A stretch of 64,000 nt of DNA, taken from positions 1 through 64,000 of the forward strand of contig NZ_JADOEP010000013.1 of assembly GCF_016745275.1 (NCBI RefSeq), written 5' to 3'. This DNA is from Enterococcus sp. BWB1-3. Its GTDB lineage: Bacteria > Bacillota > Bacilli > Lactobacillales > Enterococcaceae. Every line of letters starts with the position of its first letter. Positions within the stretch are counted from its first letter, which is position 1. The position numbers and the translations under genes were made by a program. This document shows, piece after piece, positions 26,955 through 36,989 of the stretch. The notes under the pieces are model-generated. The model made no database searches. It was not told where the DNA came from and worked only from the letters and a program-made list of their open reading frames with translations.

Positions 26955-27117
26955 TAGGACATGTCTGAAAATTCAAGCGGCGAATATTTTGATAATTTTT
27001 ATCGAACTCCTCGTCATAAATACTCGCTTATGAACCACATAAGCTGTGTTTTCTTCCTTGATTTCAACAAAAATCACTGAAAAATTCGAATTCCACTAAC
27101 TTTTCAGACATACCCTA
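26955..27117. mobile_element. 163-bp element with terminal inverted repeats (MITE-like)
   Basis: The ends TAGGACATGTCTGAAAA and TTTTCAGACATACCCTA match as inverted repeats at 15 of 17 positions. The interior is non-coding, with short inverted segments (TTCAAGCGGCGAAT near the left, ATTCGAATTCC near the right). It could be a non-autonomous transposon or a structured intergenic element. Confidence 0.5.
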
Positions 27118-27139
27118 GTCTGATTGCTCTCTGTTTTTT

Positions 27140-27204
27140 TCAACTCTCAAACATGAAAATCGGAAATGGACTCATCAATACGCATGCTGAGTCCATTTCC
27201 GATT
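27140..27204. terminator. Terminator of topB
   Basis: A perfect 17-bp stem (27158-27174 with 27188-27204, 13-nt loop) lies 15 bases after the topB stop, with T residues following on the minus strand. Confidence 0.85.
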
Positions 27205-27218
27205 CTGTTATATTCTTT

Positions 27219-29303
27219 TTACTTATCTTCACCCAATGCAGCTTTCAGCGCCTGAGCCAACGCACTCTCTTCCGGCTCTTTTTTCTTTGAGTACTGCTTC
27301 ATTAAACGCTTCTCTTCATGTTTAGTCATTTTTTTACTATGCTGTTTTTTATCAGGAATTTTTTCACTGATCGAACACTGATTACATTTAAAATAGGCAC
27401 CATTTTTCCCTTCAATAATCACCATTTTACGATGACACTGCGGACAGCGATGATTAGAGGTTTTCGGTTCTTTTCTGCGTTTATAGCTGCATTCCTGGTT
27501 CGAACAGACATAGAGCTTTCCGTCTCGAGTATTCTTCTCTTTGAGATTTGAACCACAATCCGGACATTTTTTCTGTGTCATTGAAAAATCCTGATAGCTG
27601 TTTTCGCTATGTTTAATCTCACTGACCAGACGGCTCGTGTCCGCTTCTATTTCACTTAGGAAAACCTTGCTGTTTTTCTTTCCTTTGGCAATGCCCTCCA
27701 ACGTTTTCTCCCATTTTTCCGTTAGCTCCGGAGTAACTAGTGAAGCATTTACCAGCTGTAAAAGCTGTTTTCCTTTAGGTGAAACCTTCAATCCCTGTGG
27801 TGTTCGTTCCATCAATTCTGACTTAATCAGCTTTTCTATGATTTCTGCCCGAGTTGCCGGTGTTCCTAAGCTATGCTTCTCCATAAAGCCCAGCAGACTA
27901 CCTTCGTTCAATGGCTTGGGCGGCGAAGTCAGTTCTTTATTAATTGTAAAGTCGGCAGGAACAATCATGTCCTTTTTCCAGGCAACAGTCGAAACTGCTT
28001 CATCTTTTTCCTGTTTCCAGCCTGCTTCCTCTACCTTATTTTGTCTAAAAATAAATTGTTCCTTCCCAAACTGAGCTATGATTTTTCGCTGATTCACTCG
28101 ATGGGGCTGGGCAAAAATTCCCAAAAAGCGATTGACAATCATCAAATAAATTTTCTGTTCGTCATTGCTCAGCTTTTCAAATCTGGGCTGCTGCTCTGTT
28201 GGAATCAGTGCATGGTGATCACTGACTTTTTCATTGTTAAATACTTTATTTAAAACAACTTTGCCACCTGTTTTCAGATACTCTTTTGCTTCTGGAAAGC
28301 TTAAGCTGATCGCACGAAGCCGCTCTTTCATCGTATCCTTCATGTCTGTTGTCAGATATTTACTATCCGTCCTTGGATACGTGACAATTTTATGAAATTC
28401 ATAGAGACTTTGAACTAGTGACAGGGTCTTTTTAGCAGAAAACTGATAGCGTTGATTAGCCTCTCTCTGAATCTCAGTTAAATCATACGGAAGAGGTGCT
28501 GCTTCTGTCTTAATTTTATCCTGAATATCTGTCACTCTGCCTTTAGTTTTGCTCAGCTCTTTGACAAAGCTTTCCACATCGTTTCTTTCTTTGAATGCAA
28601 ACTGATTTTTCTGAACCAGCCGTCCTTTTTCTTTCTGATAAAGCAAATCTACAGTAAAATAGGTTTGCGGTCTAAAGGATTCAATCTTTTTTTCCTGATC
28701 CCTGACCAGTGCCAGAGTAGGCGTCTGCACACGTCCCGCCGAAAGGTTATCTTGATATTTTACAGTCAAGGCTCTTGTTACATTCAGACCCACCAGCCAG
28801 TCTGCTTTCGCTCTTGCCAAAGCAGAATAATAGAGATTATCATATTCTTTTGCCGGTTTTAGTTTTCTAAATCCTTCTTTAATTGCTTTGTCTGTCTGAG
28901 AAGAAATCCATAAGCGCTTCACAGGTTTATCAAAGCGAATATATTCCAGAATCCAGCGGGCAACCAGTTCACCCTCTCTCCCAGCATCTGTTGCAATCAC
29001 CGCTTCACCAACGTCTTTACGACTTGCCAGTTGTTTAATGGCTTTCAGCTGATGACCTGTTTTTGGCAAGGGCTTAATTCCCAGTTGTTTTGGCAGCATA
29101 GGGAGAGTTTCCATTTGCCAGTTCTGCCAGTCTTTATTTAAATCTTCGGGCATTTTCAAGCCCAGTAAATGTCCCAATGCCCAGGTAACAATCACATCAG
29201 GACCTTCATAGTAGCTTTTGTTTTTATTTTTAGCATTCAAAACACGGCTCAAATCTTTCGCTACACTGGGTTTTTCAGCGATAATTAATTGTTTTTTTGC
29301 CAT
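27219..29303 (-). CDS. topB: DNA topoisomerase III (TopB, type IA)
   Basis: A 694-residue type IA topoisomerase that decatenates single-stranded or gapped DNA. The Toprim domain begins at KQLIIAEKPSVAKDLSRVL; acidic Toprim residues appear in ATDAGREGELVARWIL. The catalytic tyrosine lies in KIVTYPRTDSKYL near residue 310. The C-terminus carries two four-Cys zinc-ribbon units (CPDCGSN...C..C and CPQCHRK...C..C near 600-660), then a basic tail. Full-length for the chromosomal family, so a plasmid-mobilisation TraE-like origin is not required. AAAGGAG precedes the ATG. Confidence 0.93.
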   Translation of the reverse strand: MAKKQLIIAEKPSVAKDLSRVLNAKNKNKSYYEGPDVIVTWALGHLLGLKMPEDLNKDWQNWQMETLPMLPKQLGIKPLPKTGHQLKAIKQLASRKDVGEAVIATDAGREGELVARWILEYIRFDKPVKRLWISSQTDKAIKEGFRKLKPAKEYDNLYYSALARAKADWLVGLNVTRALTVKYQDNLSAGRVQTPTLALVRDQEKKIESFRPQTYFTVDLLYQKEKGRLVQKNQFAFKERNDVESFVKELSKTKGRVTDIQDKIKTEAAPLPYDLTEIQREANQRYQFSAKKTLSLVQSLYEFHKIVTYPRTDSKYLTTDMKDTMKERLRAISLSFPEAKEYLKTGGKVVLNKVFNNEKVSDHHALIPTEQQPRFEKLSNDEQKIYLMIVNRFLGIFAQPHRVNQRKIIAQFGKEQFIFRQNKVEEAGWKQEKDEAVSTVAWKKDMIVPADFTINKELTSPPKPLNEGSLLGFMEKHSLGTPATRAEIIEKLIKSELMERTPQGLKVSPKGKQLLQLVNASLVTPELTEKWEKTLEGIAKGKKNSKVFLSEIEADTSRLVSEIKHSENSYQDFSMTQKKCPDCGSNLKEKNTRDGKLYVCSNQECSYKRRKEPKTSNHRCPQCHRKMVIIEGKNGAYFKCNQCSISEKIPDKKQHSKKMTKHEEKRLMKQYSKKKEPEESALAQALKAALGEDK

Positions 29304-29385
29304 AATACTCTCCTTTAATTTTTCTGCAGCACTTTAATTATAACAAAACTGGAAATAATAAATGAATCTTTTTATAAGTGTTTGT

Positions 29386-29452
29386 ACCGCCGTTTATTCG
29401 GGGGTAGACACGAAGAGAGTCCAGAACTTTATTTCTGTCCCACTCTCCTGTC
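29386..29452. repeat. Repeat R1, partial inverted copy
   Basis: The segment from GCCGTTTATTCGG to TTTCTGTCCCACTC matches the reverse complement of the first 60 bases of the full R1 element at 7970-8030, with a few substitutions. Only one end of the element is present. Confidence 0.6.
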
Positions 29453-29460
29453 TATTTAAA

Positions 29461-29501
29461 AGAAAAAAGATGGGCCGTTGTCCAATTGACAGTGCACCAT
29501 C
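29461..29501 (-). terminator. Terminator of the DUF1033 gene
   Basis: A bulged hairpin (GATGG/CCATC outer stem with an inner TGTC/GACA stem) ends in a run of T residues on the minus strand, just after the DUF1033 stop codon. Confidence 0.6.
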
Positions 29502-29514
29502 CCTTTTGTGGTTT

Positions 29515-29910
29515 TCATTGAATTATCTGTATTGCCGACGATTTGCTTACCAGATTTCGTTTGCAGCATTTTGCCTTGCCGCATTTATTTGTCACTTCTG
29601 AAAAATCACTGCTGCTTTCATGCGAAACAGCCTGATAATCTTTTAATAAAGCCAAGCCAATATACTGCTGCAGATCTTCATCGCATTCTTCACACCATCG
29701 TTCATCGCCATCATTCCAGAAAGCAGCCAGATAGTTGGGTTTAATGTTCGTATATGTATATTTTGAAGAAATTTCTTTCCACTTTTCCAAGTAGTATGTA
29801 ACTGCTTCATCTAAACTATCGAATTCATATTTTTCAACAATGTCGTCCTGCCATTCTTCAAAAAACCACCATGGTTCATTATCACCGTACATCACGATCA
29901 CTTGGTACAA
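29515..29910 (-). CDS. DUF1033 family protein
   Basis: A 131-residue soluble protein with the DUF1033 N-terminus YQVIVMYGDNEPWWFFEEWQDDI and an aromatic, acidic core. The family is widespread in Lactobacillales and has no proven function. The C-terminal tail has a Cys-Lys cluster (CGKAKCCKRN) beyond the usual domain end, not obviously a metal site. The frame opens at a GTG at 29919, but a TTG at 29910 with AGAGGTGAG at normal distance gives the family N-terminus. It is a single-gene unit between topB and mnmA. Confidence 0.8.
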   Translation of the reverse strand: MYQVIVMYGDNEPWWFFEEWQDDIVEKYEFDSLDEAVTYYLEKWKEISSKYTYTNIKPNYLAAFWNDGDERWCEECDEDLQQYIGLALLKDYQAVSHESSSDFSEVTNKCGKAKCCKRNLVSKSSAIQIIQ

Positions 29911-30111
29911 TCCACTCACCTCTCCAATTCATACAACTGCTATTGTAATCACTTCCAAACGAAGATGCAAGTGTTTGAGATTCTTTTCTCCGCATTTTTC
30001 AAAATTCTTTCCATTTTAAAACAGAAGAAGCAAAGAAATTGATACTCTTCAGCCTCTCCTATTCTAATTTAATTTTCTTTTATTTTTTAACATTTTCCAG
30101 TCTGCAACTGA

Positions 30112-31248
<1,137 letters not shown>

Positions 31249-31494
31249 TCATATAGATTCTGAAATATCCACGATTTGAAGGTCGCTGTTTCCAGTGTTT
31301 CTAATTATACTAGGTTTTTTGGAGATGTAAAGATGTTCGCAAGATGTTGAATAAATCAAAAGTACCTGCCTCTATTCAAACACCATGTTAATAAAAATAT
31401 CTCTATGATGTTAGCATAGAATTAGGACAAGGTAAAATGAGAATACTCTGACCACATGGTACACTTGAAGTACCAAAAGAAGGAGGAACTCATC

Positions 31495-31779
31495 ATGGTC
31501 AAGCCGTATGATAAGCAGTTTAAATTGGCTGCAGTTCAGTATTATTCGGAGCATAAAAATCTGGGGTTGAAGGGATGTGCCAAGAATCTGGTCGTCAGTT
31601 ACCAAACCCTCTCCCGCTGGAAAAAAGAACTACGAGAATCCAGAGACATTCACCCTAGAGGTTCTGGCAACTACAGCTCGGATTTAGCCAAAGAAAATAC
31701 CCATCTCAAACGTCAGCTGCAGAATACAGAAGAGGCACTGGATGTCCTAAAAAAAGTCATCAACATTCTGGGAAACTGA
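31495..31779 (+). CDS. IS3-family transposase OrfA
   Basis: A 94-residue protein with an N-terminal helix-turn-helix (KQFKLAAVQYYSEHKNLGLKGCAKNLVVSYQTLSRWKKEL) and a C-terminal leucine-zipper-like coiled coil (LAKENTHLKRQLQNTEEALDVLKKVINIL). It binds the IS ends and in a full element is joined to OrfB by a -1 frameshift. Start ATG at 31495 follows GGAGGAA. It is probably a non-functional relic because the catalytic partner is deleted, but it may still bind DNA. Confidence 0.85.
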   Translation: MVKPYDKQFKLAAVQYYSEHKNLGLKGCAKNLVVSYQTLSRWKKELRESRDIHPRGSGNYSSDLAKENTHLKRQLQNTEEALDVLKKVINILGN

Positions 31780-32036
31780 CAGAGACACTTTATCAGAGCG
31801 TTTCTGATAAGTGGGAGAATGCGTGTATCGAGTCCTTTCATGCTCTGATTAAACGGGAATGGTTAAATCGTTTTACTCTCAAAAATTTCACTCATGCCTA
31901 CCATATGATTTTTGAACACATTGAAACATTCTACAATACAGTTCGAATCCACAGCCATTGCAATTATCTGTCCCCAAATGAATTTGAAAAGTTACATGAA
32001 CAAGCCGAGAAAAGGAAATGTCGACTCATTAGCTAA
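31776..32036 (+). pseudogene. IS3-family OrfB fragment (C-terminal part of DDE integrase)
   Basis: In the frame shifted from orfA the sequence reads the last 86 codons of an IS3/IS150 integrase, including the ESFHALIKREWL segment, which carries the final catalytic Glu, and the YNTVRIHSHCNYLSPNEF tail. The N-terminal HTH_21 and the two catalytic Asp residues are absent, so an internal deletion of some 200 codons joined the orfA end to this piece. Confidence 0.8.
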
Positions 32037-32128
32037 AAGTAGGGGGCGTTCTCATTTTAACTTGTCCTAATTCTTGACATAGGATCAAATACCACAACCA
32101 GTACTACAAAGCAGTTTAAGTTCTTGCA

Positions 32129-32175
32129 TAAGTTTTATCTGATAAATTGAACTTATTTATCAGATAAAACTTATA
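32129..32175. repeat. Perfect 20-bp AT-rich inverted repeat
   Basis: Arms 32129-32148 and 32156-32175 are exactly complementary around a 7-nt loop. No T-run follows on either strand. It lies between the IS remnant and the terminator of the HAD pseudogene operon and could be an old element or operator. Confidence 0.5.
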
Positions 32176-32220
32176 CGACAGTCAAACGATAATGCAACAG
32201 TTGTTTCTTCAAATAAAGCA

Positions 32221-32251
32221 AAAAACTACCCTTCACAAATCGAAGAGTAGC
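32221..32251 (-). terminator. Terminator of the HAD/HD operon
   Basis: A 9-bp stem (32227-32235 with 32243-32251, G-U pairs) followed by six T residues on the minus strand. Confidence 0.75.
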
Positions 32252-32387
32252 TTTCAAAATCTTTAATTATTTCACTGCCCTATTGACGGGTAGCTCACCA
32301 GATTGCCAGAATCAGTTGTTCAACTTTGCTCCAACACTATTATAAAAAACTAGTAACTATTACACTTTATAACTTTCTTCAAAGCAA

Positions 32388-33079
32388 TCATTCAAATATT
32401 TTATGGATTTCAAGTAAACTACCCTCAAAATCATTACAAATCATTTTCGCTGCATTCCTTGCTTTTTGATTAGCGAAAGGAAAACTAAATGAATAGTCGC
32501 TGTTTGTTAAAATATCAATATCGTTTTCTCCATCTCCAATACTGGAAACAACTCCATTAAAACCGCTGCTTCCAAATATTTTCTTTAGTGAACTCCACTT
32601 TCCAGTTCCATCTGGAGTGATATCAATATATTTGCCATTTTTTTGAACAACAACCGTTTCAAGTTCTTCCTTTAAACATTGACAAATCCACTCTGCGGTT
32701 GCTTCCTTATTTGTTGTAATAGAATAGGAGTATGTTTCGCCTTCATGTTCTCCAATTTCTATACTTTCAACCATATTTTTATTATCTTCAAAAAATTGTT
32801 CAATAATTTTCTCATCTTTTTCATGGAAAAGATTTTTTGACATTACGTTTAAACTATTATTTAAAATTATCGGATCATTAGAGCATATCACATAGTCAAA
32901 GAAATCAATATTGTATTTTTTTATTCCTCTTTTAAATCCTTCTATGTTTCTTCCTGTTGCATAGTTTGTATTAATAATCTTGTTTTATCCGAAATTTTCT
33001 TTTCCTTGAAAGGTATAATAGTTCCATCCAAATCACTAAGAATTATTTGATTATATTTATTCGTAATATTGATTATCAT
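32388..33079 (-). pseudogene. HAD-superfamily (Cof-type) phosphatase, frameshifted
   Basis: The ATG at 33079 overlaps the stop of the HD gene and opens a frame with the HAD motif I ILSDLDGTIIP. That frame stops early, but the next frame continues with YATGRN (motif II region) and runs to 32388 with the C-terminal GDGENDIDILTNSDYSF motif IV. One missing base near 32970 explains the break: restoring it would give LLITNYATGRN. About 230 residues in the intact form. Family members remove phosphate from small metabolites. It is either a recent pseudogene or a sequencing slip; the ORF 32388-32891 alone would lack motif I. Confidence 0.7.
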
Positions 33080-33666
33080 ACTATTCTTCCCCTCACTTTC
33101 CTAGACAATGTATGGTGTGCTTCTTTAAGCCATGGATGAACAATTTTTATATCATGATCCAATATATATTCTATATAATATAATGCAGCACTTTCCAAAG
33201 AATTTTCAAGCTTCAACATCAAACCATCTAGATATGGAGGAGTTCCGTTTTGATCCCATCTTATTTTATCTGCAACAAACAAAACTAAATCTAACTGAGA
33301 AAAATCACCTTTTAAAGTTGTATGACATTCAATTGCAGATAAGATATCAGTATCAGTTATTTTAAAAACTTTTTCTGCCATTTTTTTTGAAATCTTCTGA
33401 TGGATGATCATTGGAAATAACAACTCTTCTTGATTTAGTTCAATACCCATTTTTTTTGCCACTTTAATTCTATATTCATTAGGGTATATTGCGGAAATAT
33501 CGTGTAAATAACCTGATATTTTTGCTTTCTCACTACTAACTTTGTGGTTTAAAGCAAGTTTGCCCGCACAACTTCCTACTGCTGTACAATGATTATAAGT
33601 GCTTATATGATCATGTTCTCTAAGAAATGTATGCAGATCATCTCTTAATTCTAAACTATTTATCAT
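33076..33666 (-). CDS. YqeK-like HD-domain hydrolase
   Basis: A 196-residue HD-domain protein resembling YqeK, a family now linked to symmetric cleavage of diadenosine tetraphosphate. Metal-binding residues appear in YNHCTAVGSCAGKLA (first His), GYLHDIS (HD pair, near 53), FPMIIHQKIS and IECHTTLKGDFSQLDLVLFVADKI (later His and Asp). The ATG has GGAGGAA upstream and the stop overlaps the HAD start by four bases. It is intact although its neighbours on both sides are broken. A typical yqeK lies beside nadD; that context is absent here, so this may be a paralogue of other specificity. Confidence 0.7.
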   Translation of the reverse strand: MINSLELRDDLHTFLREHDHISTYNHCTAVGSCAGKLALNHKVSSEKAKISGYLHDISAIYPNEYRIKVAKKMGIELNQEELLFPMIIHQKISKKMAEKVFKITDTDILSAIECHTTLKGDFSQLDLVLFVADKIRWDQNGTPPYLDGLMLKLENSLESAALYYIEYILDHDIKIVHPWLKEAHHTLSRKVRGRIV

Positions 33667-33791
33667 CGTGACTTATTCCTCCAACTATTTAATATATGTA
33701 TTCCCCAAAAAACATTCTCTACTTTCAGTTATTTCAAAAATTGATTGAGAGTTAGAAATTTCTTTTAAAACTATCTTTAGATTCGATTCAT

Positions 33792-34105
33792 TTAAGTTAA
33801 GTCAAATGGTGGAAACATACAGTCTTCTTCATCTGCCTGAACTACATCTAAATGTCCTACAATACCAATATAATCTGAACTATCTCCCCATTGAGCATAA
33901 CCAATTGCATTATTTATAATTTTAGTTTTAAATCATAATTGCCAGCTAACTTTACAACCATTTTTAAAGCATTTTTTGGTCCTTTACCAAAAGGATTTTC
34001 TTGATTTCCTTCAGACTTAACACTATTAATTCTCATAACTCGCTGTAAGTCATAATAAAAAATTTTTTTATTTTTGTTAATCAAAGTAACAATTCTTTCT
34101 GTCAT
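33792..34105 (-). pseudogene. PepV-like M20 dipeptidase, truncated and frameshifted
   Basis: An AGGAGG site and ATG at 34105 start a 63-codon frame (ENPFGKGPKNALKMVVKLAGNYDLK). Shifting frame at an A run near 33930 continues the family sequence NNAIGYAQWGDSSDYIGIVGHLDVV, where the His-Leu-Asp pair is the first zinc-ligand region of PepV/Sapep dipeptidases. A stop follows at 33792 after CMFPPFDLT. PepV proteins are about 470 residues, so more than three quarters is missing. The gene is dead. Confidence 0.7.
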
Positions 34106-34506
34106 AAAAACCTCCTATTTGTTGAATATTCTTCTAATAATTTTTATAATGTACTACCTTTTTAACTTCTCAACAAAAAATAAGATTTAAATATTATTTA
34201 AACAAACAATAAAACCTTTACATTGATTTAGTTATAATCACTAAAAATAATTAGTTCATTACATTTAGAATATCATATATCTAAAAATGTATCAATTTAA
34301 TTTAAAATAGTTTTTATACAAAATAAGTCTCCCAATTTGGCATGCTCGTAAATAATAATATCTACTCTTTAGATGGTCAGTCGCATATGCCCTAAATTAT
34401 CTGGTTATATGTTCAAAGTCCAATTATGCTTTTTCATAAAGAATCTTATTAAATAAAGTAGTTGCTTCAAGCATCACAAAACAACAGAATACTATATGAA
34501 GAAAAC
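34106..34506. other. AT-rich interval without a recognisable gene
   Basis: No ORF with a ribosome site or family resemblance is seen. It lies between the PepV remnant and the GH65 terminator and may be decayed sequence. Confidence 0.4.
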
Positions 34507-34536
34507 CAAAACCTCCAATGTAAACTGGAGGTTTTG
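34507..34536 (-). terminator. Terminator of the GH65 gene pair
   Basis: A perfect 11-bp stem (34507-34517 with 34526-34536) followed by T-rich sequence on the minus strand. A second 8-bp hairpin (34577-34584 with 34594-34601) lies closer to the gene, with its T-run on the plus strand. Confidence 0.7.
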
Positions 34537-34628
34537 ATTTTCTGCTGGAATGGCAACCCTTTTCTTGACAGTTTTTATAAGGTGGCAATTGGACACCTTA
34601 TTTTTTATGTCTAGTTTATTGTAGTCTA

Positions 34629-36824
34629 TCAGCTCTTAACCACTTTCATTATCTCGCTTCCTTGTTTGGATATCTCAACTTTATACTGCTGACCTTTCAC
34701 AAAAATTTTAAATGACAGCTTCTGCCATTTTTCAGGCAGCACCGGATCGACTGTAATAATACCAGCTTCATTTACTTTCAAGCCGCCAAACCCCAGTACC
34801 GCTGTCATCCAAGCTCCGCCATTAGCTGCCGGATGAGTTCCGCCAATGTAGATTGTGCCGGCAAATTGCTTGGATTCTCCAGTCAAGTCTACTGAAGCTG
34901 TTTTCATAAAATAGGGATAAGCCCACTCAGGATCACCAATATCACAGGCCTGCATCGCATAGATACAAGCACTTAGAGAAGAACCATGCTCTGTTCTGGG
35001 TTCATAATAGGTCCAGTTTGCCTCTTTGTCTTTCTGTGAGTACTCTTCTTTGAACAGATTCAGCAGCAGCACAACATCTGCCTGCTTAATAATTTGTGTA
35101 TCCGAAGCGACTCCATAAGCTCCGCCCCAGTATTCTTTCGGATTAATCAATCGGGAGCGAACTTCCTCGACCGTAGTATCCTCCAAATTAAAATAACCAT
35201 CAAACTGTTCGATTAAGCCTGTTTTTCTATCTGGTTCAGGTACATAAAGCATTCGCTTCAACCTTATGATTCCTTCAAGGTCCTCCTGATAATTCAGCTT
35301 GTCAATCAACGCTTCATAAAAATTCGGTTCTTCTTTCAGCAATTCCAATGTTTCCAAAGCAATTTTAATCGTGTAAACAGCCATTTTATTGGTATAAGCA
35401 TTGTTATATACGCGCTCATGATATTCATCCGGTCCAATTACATCAATCAATTCAAAACGTTCTTTCTCTTCTTTATAATAGGAGAAAGAGCAATAGAAAC
35501 GGGCACATTCTAAAATCACTTCTGCTCCTCCATCCAACAAGATTGAGCGATCACCGGTTAGAAGATAAACCTGCCAAATGCCATATGCCACATCCGCGCT
35601 GATATGAACCTGCTTGTCTCTAAAATACGTTCTCATCGGCCGATTGGTAAATACATCTGTCACATTATAATCCGAACAGGCATCCTGCCCGTTTTCCTGG
35701 CTTTCCCAAGCATAAAAGGCCCCTCGGAATCCATATTCAGCAGCTTTTTTTCTAGCCCCATTTAATGTTTTGATACGGTAATTCATTAGATTTTTCCCAA
35801 CTTCCGGATCAGTATAAAGGAAAAAGGGCAGCATAAACATCTCAGTATCCCAAAAAACGGCTCCTTTATAGGTTTGTCCTGACAATCCTCTTGCAGGAAT
35901 TGAAGCAGCCTGAGTATGACGGGGAGCAATACTCAGCAGCTGATAGATACTGTACCGTAAAGCAAATTGTGCCTCCTCATCTCCTTCAATAATAACGTCT
36001 GCCGCTTCCCAGTAGTCTGCCCAGATTTTCTCATGCTCTTTTTTCAGCGTATCATATCCTCGCTCAATGGCCGAACAACTTTCTTCAAGTGCCAATGTCA
36101 ACGGATCTGCAACATCTTCTGACGTATAGACAACTACTGCTTTACTGATTGTATAGGTTTTTCCAGCTTTAGCAGAAAAACTGATTTTTCGAAAAATTCC
36201 TTTGTCCTTTTCGATTATTTCCTGTCTGCCTTCAACGTTCATTACCGAAGTTTCTGCTGTGACAACGTGATGATGAAGCTCTCCGGTAATCACCTCTACA
36301 GCTAGTGCTGCTCCCTCTTTATGATAAGCATAATCAGCAAAGTGAGGTCCGTTGATATCCCATACATCTCCATCAATTCCGGTAATCAGCTGTACTTCTG
36401 CTGAATGAGTAAATGAAAAAGAATAGTTCATAGTCAGCAAATGATAATCTGCTGCACTGGCAAATCGTTCACTTTTAACTTTAACTTCATTGTTTTTACC
36501 AGATAAAACGGATTCTCTTAAATGTATAGCAAATCGCATATCAAGTTGTTGATTATGGTCCTTCACATCACAACTCAATAGATCGTATGGTTCGCCATCA
36601 GCCAACAATTTTGTATACATGCCATTTGGCGCATTAATCGGCTCCCGCCAGGCAGTTCCCTGCTGATCATAAATTCCTGAAAGAATACATGCAGTAAATT
36701 CTTTTTTCCCATATTCCTCCATTGTACCGCGATAACCCAGATAGCCGTTCCCAACTAAAAATTTATTCCCGAAGTCTACTATTTTTTCCTGCTGCAAATT
36801 TTTCTCTCCAACAATCCATTTCAT
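34629..36824 (-). CDS. Glycoside hydrolase family 65 phosphorylase (kojibiose/related disaccharide type)
   Basis: A 731-residue GH65 enzyme; most members phosphorolyse alpha-linked glucose disaccharides to beta-glucose 1-phosphate and glucose. The N-terminal beta-sandwich starts NKFLVGNGYLGYRGTMEEYG. The (alpha/alpha)6 domain has FWDTEMFMLPFFLY near residue 328 and the catalytic acid in IGPDEYHERVYNNAYTN near 475. The phosphate-binding GSSLSACIYA lies near 640. The HERV-NNAYTN pattern resembles kojibiose phosphorylases more than maltose phosphorylases (GPNEYENNVNNNWYTN). It is a cytoplasmic enzyme with no signal peptide. It is paired with a second GH65 gene but without a visible transporter or beta-phosphoglucomutase. 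Confidence 0.85.
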   Translation of the reverse strand: MKWIVGEKNLQQEKIVDFGNKFLVGNGYLGYRGTMEEYGKKEFTACILSGIYDQQGTAWREPINAPNGMYTKLLADGEPYDLLSCDVKDHNQQLDMRFAIHLRESVLSGKNNEVKVKSERFASAADYHLLTMNYSFSFTHSAEVQLITGIDGDVWDINGPHFADYAYHKEGAALAVEVITGELHHHVVTAETSVMNVEGRQEIIEKDKGIFRKISFSAKAGKTYTISKAVVVYTSEDVADPLTLALEESCSAIERGYDTLKKEHEKIWADYWEAADVIIEGDEEAQFALRYSIYQLLSIAPRHTQAASIPARGLSGQTYKGAVFWDTEMFMLPFFLYTDPEVGKNLMNYRIKTLNGARKKAAEYGFRGAFYAWESQENGQDACSDYNVTDVFTNRPMRTYFRDKQVHISADVAYGIWQVYLLTGDRSILLDGGAEVILECARFYCSFSYYKEEKERFELIDVIGPDEYHERVYNNAYTNKMAVYTIKIALETLELLKEEPNFYEALIDKLNYQEDLEGIIRLKRMLYVPEPDRKTGLIEQFDGYFNLEDTTVEEVRSRLINPKEYWGGAYGVASDTQIIKQADVVLLLNLFKEEYSQKDKEANWTYYEPRTEHGSSLSACIYAMQACDIGDPEWAYPYFMKTASVDLTGESKQFAGTIYIGGTHPAANGGAWMTAVLGFGGLKVNEAGIITVDPVLPEKWQKLSFKIFVKGQQYKVEISKQGSEIMKVVKS

Positions 36825-36989
36825 TGCTCTGCCTCATTTCTCGTTTAATCAGATCGCAACAACTATATTCAATTCCTTGAATCTTGCAAAGTATTCTGAA
36901 TCAGGACTCTTTTAACTGAACAGCAGAAAAATCCAGGCTCTTTTTCACTACTGAAATTCTTTTCCTGCAGCTTCGTTACTACCTTCCGG

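Larger units (their letters stand above)
31418..32074 (+). mobile_element. Internally deleted IS3-family insertion sequence remnant
   Basis: Inverted ends of 26 bp (31418-31443 and 32049-32074, one mismatch) start AGAATTAGGACAAG. Between them are an intact orfA and only the last part of orfB in the shifted frame. Most of the DDE integrase is missing, so the 657-bp element cannot move by itself. Confidence 0.85.

Noticed and set aside
26525-26968. Plus-strand ORF of 147 codons across the R2 repeats
   Set aside because: The Arg-rich repeats in translation come from the DNA repeat; no start signal.
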